A stretch of DNA of 11,769 nucleotides from Entrophospora sp. SA101 (lineage: Eukaryota > Glomeromycota > Glomeromycetes > Entrophosporales > Entrophosporaceae). The number at the start of each line of letters is the position of its first letter. The first letter of the stretch is position 1. Made by a program: the position numbers and the translations under genes. The notes under the pieces were generated by a model that saw only the letters and a program-made list of their open reading frames with translations, had not been told where the DNA came from and searched no databases. Shown here one piece after another: positions 1 to 7,381 of the stretch. The stretch spans positions 2,095 through 13,863 of the forward strand of contig CAUDNR010000947.1 in NCBI GenBank assembly GCA_958430865.1. Reading direction: 5' to 3'.

Positions 1-330
1 AGTATTTTAAACTGTATAAAAAAAATTGAAATCAATTGTGAAAATCCATTCCTTATATAGGACGGTCTCTCCTGTTACATAAGAGATAATAAATGTTACA
101 CAGAAAAATCAGATAACAAAACTCAAAAAATCAACACATCATAAGGAGAAAAAATTTTTTTTACATAATTAAAGGCAATAAAAAATACATAAATATGTCC
201 TCTGAGATTTATTTTATCTGTATGCATGAAAAAAATTTATCTTGCAAGACAAAAGTATAGTAACTTTTTTTTATAAAAGGTTCCCAATTAGTGTTTTTTT
301 GGTCAATTTTCCCCCACTGATCACTATATA
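1..330. other. AT-rich stretch without a recognised gene
   Basis: No open frame of useful length, splice-linked exon pair, tRNA-like fold or long repeat was found here on either strand. It is mostly A/T runs, with a C run at about 310-316 just ahead of a TATATAA-like stretch at 325-331, which precedes the first ATG of the decayed ORF that follows. Confidence 0.5.
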
Positions 331-902
331 ATGTTCACTGATTCATAGACAGATCATCAATTAAAAATTATTTGTGATTGGGATGAATGCTTGCAGCCAT
401 TTAATGTCCTTATTCTTTATAAAGTTATTACACAAGCAAGAAATACAAAAGAATCAAAGGAGGAATTTGATAGTTTTTTTGAATCTTTTCACAATAACAA
501 TGAAATAAATATGGATTATCCCTTAAACTGTCCACATTTTCGAATAAGGGAATTTCGAAAAATTTATTGGTAAATTACAAAATTCCACCAACCAAAATTA
601 ACCAAATCGCACAATAAAAAATTTTATTATGAATAAATAGTGCAAGACACCTAGTCCCACAACTTTTTATTGTCCTTGTAGATCCTTCTCTAACTCCAAA
701 AATGGAAATGTATCACCAAAAAAATAAGCCGTAATTTTGAAGCTAAGACCTTTCTCTACAAAGTTACGATTTCATTTTGTTGATACGTCACAGCATTGCG
801 CAGTTAGAAGGGCTCAAAGTTGCACAAGTTTACAATGTTCATGATGAAATTGCCACTAATATCGTTACTAAATTTAGACTAGCCTGTGAAAATCATTTCT
901 AA
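331..902 (+). pseudogene. Decayed ORF fragments with a HAD-like DWDE motif
   Basis: Three stretches on the same strand, each in a different frame, read like pieces of one protein. Frame 1, from an ATG at 331, has a TAG at 346 and then stays open to a stop at 571-573; it contains KIICDWDECLQPF, which fits the hydrophobic-D-x-D-x-x-hydrophobic pattern of HAD-phosphatase motif I. Frame 2 (641 to about 722) contains a short CPC segment. Frame 3 (747-902) contains GLKVAQVYNVHDEIATN and ends at TAA 900-902. At least two shifts and one in-frame stop would separate these from a continuous gene, so this is called a pseudogene. The HAD link rests on one motif only, and I do not recognise the family. 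The last fragment ends 26 bases before the left end of the neighbouring transposon, so it may be flanking sequence or part of an older element. Confidence 0.35.
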
Positions 903-928
903 ATTTGGCAGTCATGAAAAGATGAATT

Positions 929-958
929 GGGGAGTTTTCTAGCAAAAGGTACCTTCAG
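929..958 (+). repeat. Left terminal inverted repeat
   Basis: It starts GGGGAGTTTTCTAGCAAAAG and pairs with the reverse complement of 3251-3282. One single-base indel and one mismatch lie before the 13 identical bases TCTAGCAAAAGGT, and similarity fades after GTACC. The inner sequence to about 995 shows only patchy similarity to the opposite end. Confidence 0.6.
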
Positions 959-1110
959 TTATATTAAATTATTTTGAGAAAATAACTCCTGAAAATTTGT
1001 TACACGAAAAATTGATTGTTTGAGCCCCAAAATTTGTTGATAACAAATTTGGAAGTAATACAAAGAATTTAAAAAATAAATTTTGGTGAAATGGCCGAAT
1101 TTTCATTCTT

Positions 1111-1118
1111 TATAAATA
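1111..1118 (+). promoter_or_regulatory. TATA-like box upstream of the transposase
   Basis: TATAAATA lies 114 bases before the transposase ATG at 1232, a plausible distance for a fungal core promoter. In DNA this AT-rich such a string is common, so the call rests on position only. A related string, AATAAATAGTGCAA, occurs at 632-645 ahead of another ORF fragment. Confidence 0.3.
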
Positions 1119-1231
1119 GTGCAAAATTTCTTATAAAAAATTTTTTTAAAAAATAAAATATTTAATATAAAACATCGGAAATAAAATCCTAAACCTTATT
1201 TATCAAAAAAATTATCATTTATAATTATAAC

Positions 1232-3014
1232 ATGTCTTCAAATTTAGATCAATCATCTGTAGATTTAATTCATGGCATGGAACTATCACCTGAGAATTTA
1301 ATTTTACCAGATGAGCTATATGATTTAGGATTAGAAGCATATGAACCAAATGAATTGGTATTTGAAGCAGTTGAGAATTTGAAATTATTTTTTGAAAATG
1401 AATCAAATCGCAAATGTCGTAAAACAAAAGATAGAATATGTTTTAAAAAAATTGGCTTTAGAAATTTTTTAGAAAGACAACTCCGGTTAAAAGGATTAGA
1501 AGGCAATGAACTGGATCTTTGTATTAAAACACAATTAATGGTTTTTAAATTAAATGATGAGGATGATGATGAAGAAAAGGATATTTATTATTATCAATAT
1601 AATTCATCAATACCCATTTGTCAAACAGTTTTTTTAGAACTTAAGTGGTTTTAGTATAAAAAAATTAAAGGCCTTGCAAAAGCATTTAAAAACAAGTGGC
1701 TTAATAGATCGTATACATGGCAATACTGGTAAAGTTCCTCAAAATAGATCATGTGCAACTGTTAATCTTGAAATTGCACAATTATTTAAGAATTTTTTAT
1801 TGCAATACTCAAATTTACATGGACTACCATCTGCTGAATCAGAATCAATCATTTATTTACCAACTTATTTAAATTATACTACAGTGTATGAGGAATTTAG
1901 AAATTATTTTGATTTGGAATATGAATCCATTAAACCCATTGAATATAATACATTTTACAAACTATGGAAACAATTAACGCCATATATTAAATTTCAACCA
2001 CCTAGAACTGATCTTTGTGATACTTGTGAAGCATTTATAAGAGATATAAGATCTACAAATGATGATGATGAAAAAGAAAATATTAAACTTGAATATAGAA
2101 AACATCAAACAAATGCAGAATGGGAAAGAAGCCATTATAATAAAATAATTGAGAAAAGTAAAAATGATCAAACAACAACACACATTTGTTATGATTGGGC
2201 CCAAAGCGTTGCAGCTCCATTTTCTTCTCAGCAACCTGGATCAATTTATTTCAAAACTCCTTTCATTGTATTCCTTTTTGGTGTAGGTAAGACAGATGAT
2301 GGAAAAAATAATCAGTTAAATTATACTATAGGAGAAGATGAATTACCAGAAGGAAAATCAAAAAAAGGAGCCAACACAACTTTGAATATGGTTTTTGATT
2401 TTCTCCTAAAGAATTGTCATGTTGATAAAAAAGATCTTTATGTCACATGTGATAATTGTCCTGGACAAAATAAAAACAATTTGTCTCTTTGGTTTTGGTC
2501 ATGGTTAACAATGTTGGGTTGGTATGAGAATATTTATATAAATTTTATGATACCTGGGCACACAAAATTTATTTGTGATGCTGAATTTGGATCTATTAAA
2601 AAAGCATACAAGAACAGTTGTATAAATACTGTTGATGATGTTGAGGTGGTTATAAACAAATCATCTATAGATAATAAGTCTATTGGATATAATAATGGGT
2701 TAGGTTGGAAATGGAAAGACTTTAATTCAATGTTAAAAGATCATTTTAGAACTTTACCAAATATAACAAAGTATCATCATTTTTGCTTTAGCAGTTCATC
2801 AAATGATATTGGAATAGTTTATTTTTCAAAAAAATCTGGTGGAGAAGAATGCTTTTATAATCTTTTAAAGAATACAAATTTTGATTAAGATACACAATTA
2901 AATTTTCTTGAAGTTGTTCCTTTATCAGAAGATTGAAAAAAATATTTATTTGCTAACATTCATCAGTATGTAGATAATCCATATAAAGACATTCTCTGTC
3001 CAAACCCTGATTAA
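1232..3014 (+). pseudogene. DDE-type transposase pseudogene (DUF7869-like family)
   Basis: The reading runs from ATG 1232 in frame 2 to about 1642 and continues in frame 3 to TAA 3012-3014, about 593 codons. The N-terminal part is acidic and then basic. The middle has a C-x2-C pair (TDLCDTC, about residue 262). The catalytic-like core has CYDWAQ (Asp about 321), VTCDNCPGQNKNN (Asp about 407) and PGHTKFICDAEFGSIKK (Asp about 449 or Glu about 451). The DNCxGQNKN and GHTKF motifs are the signature I know from DUF7869-type proteins, thought to be DDE transposases acting on DNA ends in the nucleus. Breaks: a one-base shift near 1640-1646, where frame 2 stops at 1652 and frame 3 opens at 1638, plus in-frame TAA 2886-2888 and TGA 2934-2936. 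The sequence past both stops still looks coding, with a YLFANIHQYV-like segment and CPNPD at the end, as in the family's C-terminus. I infer recent inactivation. The family name is from memory of motifs. Confidence 0.72.
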
Positions 3015-3035
3015 TATTAATATTAATATTAATAT
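3012..3035. repeat. Microsatellite (TAATAT)4
   Basis: Four perfect copies of TAATAT begin on the terminal TAA of the transposase reading. Slippage here would not alter the protein upstream. Confidence 0.85.
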
Positions 3036-3250
3036 CATGTATTTATTATTTACGTTTATTTTTTATCAAACTTGGTGTAACTAATAAAAATGGGGTTGTG
3101 GATCAATCCAAGACTTTGTGCAAATTAATTAATTTAAAAAATTCTTTATTGCCTGATCACTCGTTTTTTTACTAAATAAACATGATCTGATTTTTTCACC
3201 AGTTATAATCCTTGTAATATAAATATATATTATGCAAAAAACTCAATTTT

Positions 3251-3282
3251 GATCAGAGGGCACCTTTTGCTAGAGAACCCCC
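3251..3282 (-). repeat. Right terminal inverted repeat
   Basis: Read on the minus strand from 3282 it begins GGGGGTTCTCTAGCAAAAGG and continues into TGCCCTCTGATC. It matches the left arm as an imperfect inverted copy. The bases immediately outside (3283 onward, ATATAATA) do not repeat the left flank, so the target-site rule is not visible. Confidence 0.6.
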
Positions 3283-3545
3283 ATATAATAAAATATTAAT
3301 TTGCTTATAATTATGGATATTTTATATAATGAATATAATACATACAAAAGTTTTTCAATTAGACCATAACCTTTTAAAGTTGTGAAGTAGAAAATCGTGG
3401 ATAACTCAAAAAAAAAGGTTTATACCTTAAATTAATTCCATAAAATATATAGAATTATTGCAAATAAATAAATAATGTAATTTTTATCATTTTTGCAAGA
3501 TTTGAAAACATCACTTTCAGATAGTTTATATCACTCATGAGTCTG

Positions 3546-3604
3546 GCGTCACGAATTGATTCTTGCGTCTGCGTCAATGCGTCTCACACCAAACTAATTG
3601 CGTC
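3546..3604. repeat. Cluster of five GCGTC motifs
   Basis: GCGTC followed by A or T occurs at 3546, 3565, 3571, 3579 and 3600. This gives five CpG-containing copies in 59 bases within a region otherwise very poor in CpG. Spacing is irregular (19, 6, 8 and 21 bases). Such clusters can be transposase-binding subterminal repeats or transcription-factor sites; nothing here decides between them. No matching cluster was seen elsewhere in the window. Confidence 0.45.
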
Positions 3605-3717
3605 ACACGACTTTTAATTTTGACATGTATAGTCAGTTCTATGTATCACTCAAGATAGAAAATGAGATACTATAAAACTGTTAATTATAATCACATTACA
3701 AATGACTAAATTTTGAT

Positions 3718-3776
3718 CCCTGAAATTCTGCTAATACCAATGTTCACTTTGTCTGGTTTTGTTGCAGCATGCCCCA
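3718..3776 (-). repeat. Dispersed repeat, inner-right piece of a split minus-strand copy
   Basis: The reverse complement matches 10967-11030. Forty-five consecutive bases starting TGGGGCATGCTGCAACAAAA are identical. A 2-versus-7-base difference follows, and then 12 more identical bases, AGAATTTCAGGG. The continuation found in the other copy is missing here and reappears at 4960-4986. Confidence 0.8.
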
Positions 3777-4959
3777 AATCACATTTACTAAAAAAAATTT
3801 TGATTATAATCGTGGGGACATTGCAGATCAAATGTCACCTACCATAAATATCCGTTCGCATGATGATTGGAAATGTTACGCCTTGGGACTGGTGCATTAA
3901 AGTAAACATGTTTTTTTAAAGTTAATTTGCATATAAACTTAAAGTTTCGTTGAGTTTGCATTATTAATGAATTTAGGATGAAAATTTTAAATTAGATAAA
4001 AAATCCCGTGATTTTATGAAAACTTCAAAATTCCGTTAAATTATGGATCAAGTCATTAAAGTAAGTTTACTTAAAATACTTTGAATTATATATGGTTAAA
4101 AATTGATAAGTATAGACAACAAAACGTAAAGGCTTAAAATTGTATTCTGTGTTTCCAAATTACGGATGGTCGGGTACTTTTTAAACCCTTTTCACGAACT
4201 AGTTTATTCCGAAACCGTATTGTAGATATATGTAATTCGTTACGTTGAGCATGTTTCATTGATGCAATCAATATACATTATAACAAAGAGATTTGACCTT
4301 TTATCACATGTAAATTTCGATTGAAAATTTCTTTTTTTGGACTATTTGATACCAAACCTTTCGAAGCTATTGTAATTGAGAGATATTGATATCAAGTACA
4401 AGTTTACTTAGTAAAGTAAAATTGTCTTTAAGAAAACGTTACTTTTTTAGTAAAGACTTTTTTCATTTGACATTACACGACATAGGCGGCCAGATATTTA
4501 TGGTAGGTGAGTGTATTATGTATTAATATCTAAAAATAAGAATTCAACCTGTGTAACAAAGCAGTCTTTCGTAATATATTTCTATATCGAAAAGGTTCTC
4601 TAAGTGAAGCTACAACTATTCAAAAACAATATTCCATTTTTACTTCAAAACAAGATCATCGTTTCAATTTATTTTAAATGTCTTAAAAATTGGTGAAAAG
4701 GTATAAAATTGAAGTTTAGAAGAAAAAAACAATAAAATTCAATTAGTGGTAATTGTGGTGAAGATCATCGATATTATTATCAAAAAATAGAAAATGTTCC
4801 AAACTTTAGGCTAAGATTATCGTTGATGTTTTTATAACTGCCCCAAAAAATTTTCCAAAAGTATGGATATTAATAAATATTAAAATTTGGTGGGGGGATA
4901 ATTGCACAGAAAATGTGTAAATTGGGGTAAATTTTTTTTTAGTCGATCACTAAAATTTT
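3777..4959. other. About 1.18-kb insertion splitting the repeat copy
   Basis: Compared with the uninterrupted copy at 10942-11030, these 1183 bases sit exactly between its two halves. The ends carry a weak inverted match around ACTAAAAAAAATTT (about 3787-3800 and 4928-4943), too simple to be convincing. Close to the left end, 3816-3828 (GGACATTGCAGAT) matches 10926-10938 in the direct orientation, so the inserted DNA is related to the same repeat family. A MITE-like element fills 3835-4510; 4511-4959 shows no gene or clear motif. Confidence 0.5.
3835..4510. mobile_element. MITE-like element with 18-bp perfect inverted ends
   Basis: TCACCTACCATAAATATC at 3835-3852 is repeated perfectly in reverse complement at 4493-4510, giving a 676-bp unit with no ORF. 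Length, inverted ends, high A+T and lack of coding capacity fit a non-autonomous DNA element. Variants of AGTAAA/TTTACT recur inside (about 3900, 4062-4073, 4401-4418), as subterminal repeats sometimes do. The flanks (AAATG left, GTGTA right) give no target-site duplication, so the true ends may lie a few bases away. Confidence 0.5.
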
Positions 4960-4986
4960 ATATATGAGTGACACTTGACTCCCCTG
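4960..4986 (-). repeat. Dispersed repeat, outer piece of the split minus-strand copy
   Basis: The reverse complement, CAGGGGAGTCAAGTGTCACT followed by CATATAT, matches 10942-10967 with a single inserted A. Together with 3718-3776 it makes up the same repeat, in the opposite orientation to the copy near the right end of the window. Confidence 0.7.
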
Positions 4987-5521
4987 AAAGTGACAACTAT
5001 TACTATTACTGCCACTTGGAATTTTCATTAATATTAACACCACTATAAAGTAATAAAATAAAAAAAATACATCATGAACAGTTATCAGAAATGAAAATAA
5101 ATAATTTCATAAATATAAGTGTAATCATTCTTCTCTAATAATTTAATTTCCTTCTATACTTATTACTTTGTTAATTCGTAAACCTATGATCTGATTGCAG
5201 TTAAAAAACATTCTCTCGTATAAACAATTTTATTTGCAATTTTTCTTTTATCTAATAAGATTTTTCTACTAACCTAATTAGTTTTAACTTCTTTACAAAG
5301 TCTTTCTATCAGCTCTTTTATTATCTACGTTTATACTCTGTTGAAATCTCATCTTGATTTAGTATTAGATAAAGTGAAACAAATTAGTGTCAATTTTAAA
5401 TCACGTGCCTTATAATAAAAAGTATTGTTCAACTTTTTTTTTCTCCATTTTTTGATTATTGTTCATAGCATGGGCATGTCGGTCTCTGCATCTCTGCATC
5501 GCAATTTAAAGGAGCACAAGA
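4987..5521. other. Intergenic AT-rich DNA, nothing recognised
   Basis: No ORF with codon structure, splice-linked exons or RNA gene was found. An open frame from a TTG at 5425 reads through the tandem repeat that follows, but it has no plausible start and no family resemblance. Confidence 0.5.
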
Positions 5522-5652
5522 CATATCAGCCAATTTGGTTTTTTGGACCTTTTTTTAAAACCTTATATCTTATTGTGTCTCGACGTTCATATCAGCCGAT
5601 TTGGTTTTTTGGGTCTTTTTTCAAACCTTATGTCTTATTGTGTCTCGATGTT
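5522..5652. repeat. Two-copy tandem repeat, unit about 66 bp
   Basis: Unit 1 starts at 5522 and unit 2 at 5588. Both run from CATATCAGCC through a T-rich centre to TTATTGTGTCTCGA(C/T)GTT, with a handful of substitutions and one base of length difference. In one frame each unit reads YQPIWFFG, but there is no supported gene around it. It lies 580-710 bases upstream of the transcription-factor start, so it may fall in that gene's upstream region. Confidence 0.75.
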
Positions 5653-5733
5653 AAACACGAGTATTTTTAATGTGTAAACTGGTCGGTAGAATGATAATTA
5701 CCCTAAAAAAAAATATTTGCTCCGCTAAAAAAA

Positions 5734-5785
5734 CCAATTTACTATCCATCAACCCGTCAAACCAATGGCCCACCTCAAAACCAAT
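5734..5785 (+). promoter_or_regulatory. Three CCAAT boxes upstream of the regulator
   Basis: CCAAT occurs at 5734-5738, 5762-5766 and 5781-5785, about 450-500 bases before the start codon at 6235. CCAAT elements are bound by the conserved Hap/NF-Y complex in fungi. The clustering is suggestive; the transcription start is unknown and no convincing TATA box can be placed. The rest of 5786-6234 is AT-rich with no supported gene. Confidence 0.3.
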
Positions 5786-6234
5786 GAGTTTTTGCTAGTA
5801 TAAAGTATTCATAACGTTATGATCACACCGTACTGGATTTTGGGGTTCAAACAAAATCAGCGCATATGGTAGTTGATATGGTTAAAGTTGGAGAATCATA
5901 TGAATTGTTTATGGGTGGGAAATTAGATTTTGTGTGGTCGTATTGTTCTTTTTCCAAAATACTCTTGATGGAAATAAATTTATTTTTCATTGGTAGAATT
6001 GAGCGGAATTGCAAAAATAATATTTTAATGATTTTATATAATAACATCGTGCAACCGAATAGCTGTTTAGGTTATTTATACAATAAAATAAAATTTCTAA
6101 ATTTAGTAGCTTTTCAGGTTCCTGCGATCGGAATTTATCCGGAAATTCATGTATTATTCTTTTGTGCAACAATTTTTTAACATTAGCCTTTTTAAATTAG
6201 CAGTTAGATATTACACAATTTTTATTAACAAAGC

Positions 6235-7347
6235 ATGCATGTTCAAATTCCATCACCACCTTTGCCACCTGTTGACTTACACAACGACACCTTTAACTTA
6301 TTTCCGACTCATAACATGTTGCCAAGACGTTTCAAACCAATAGAAACCTGTGACAATTGTAAGCAACGTAAAGTAAAATGTGACAAAGAAAGACCAGCTT
6401 GTGGGACTTGTAGTAAAACTCAACGAGATTGTACTTATACCTTTTCAGCATCATCAAAGCGGCCTTGCCCAAAAAATAGGCTTGAAATTTTACAAGATCA
6501 AATTGATGATATTCAGTCTATACAATACCAACAATTAAATCAAATGAATGATTTATTAGAAATGGCTGTAATGAAACCTGATAATGCTAATAATGACAAT
6601 AATAATGATAATATATTGATTTCTGGTGGGAATGATCTAGCAGATGTTTTGCCACATATTGAAAATGATTATTTAAATGGAAATGGAAATGGAAATGCAA
6701 ATGGAAATTTTGTAAGTCCAATTATTTTAAGAAATGTAAATCATAAACAATTGTTTAATTAGTTCATATAATCATTTATTGTATATAGAATTGGAATGGG
6801 TTTTATCCTCATATGGAGCCAAGTTTAAATCAAAGTCTTTCTGAAGAGGCATTACAATTCACTTCTCAATTAGTTGCCTCCATTCAAGGAGATAGTCAGG
6901 TTTGGAAAATTTTGTTATTAAATCTTGTGTCCTATATATATTTTCATGTGTTGTCTTCTCATGTATGCCTCATATATATCATTTTATAGTATATTCCCAT
7001 AATTGATTCAAACAATTCTGATAACAATGGATTTAGTAATATAGATCAATTAGAAGAACTTGCAAATCAATTTAACAATAATTTGAAAATCTATGAGTCA
7101 ACTAGATATGTTGGTACAGGATCATTATTAATGTTGAATGAGACTGGTGAAGAACAAATAATTCCACAAAAACAAGATGATTTATCAGCTGTTGATCAAT
7201 CATTAAAATATTTGCCTGACCCTAAAACAGCGGAAAGTTTAATTAATGTTTATTTTCAGGTAAGTGTATATATTTGTATAAATAAAAACAAACATTTCTA
7301 TCTATGTATATGAGCACATAAATATTTTATTTTTAAGCTAATAATGC

Positions 7348-7381
<34 letters not shown>

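Larger units (their letters stand above)
929..3282 (+). mobile_element. DNA transposon with inverted ends, DUF7869-like transposase
   Basis: The element is defined by imperfect inverted repeats at 929-958 and 3251-3282 and by the decayed transposase between them, about 2.35 kb in all. The core TCTAGCAAAAGGT is identical in both arms, and both outer ends begin with a run of four or five G. Layout is normal for a class II element: about 270 bp of left non-coding DNA with a TATA-like box, one coding region, and about 235 bp of right non-coding DNA. No target-site duplication is clear: left flank ATGAATT, right flank ATATAAT. The exact ends are therefore inferred. The transposase is broken, so this copy is probably not autonomous, although its ends could still be used in trans. 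Confidence 0.6.

Noticed and set aside
1646..1655. A tiny intron (GTGGTTTTAG) to join the two transposase frames
   Set aside because: Ten bases is far below any known spliceosomal intron length; a one-base shift is simpler.
1215..2234. Minus-strand open frames antisense to the transposase
   Set aside because: They mirror the coding frame on the plus strand and show no motif of their own.
5866..6180. 104-codon open frame on the plus strand upstream of the regulator
   Set aside because: No family-like motif, a composition typical of translated AT-rich spacer, and an overlapping frame on the other strand. It lies where promoter and 5' leader are expected.
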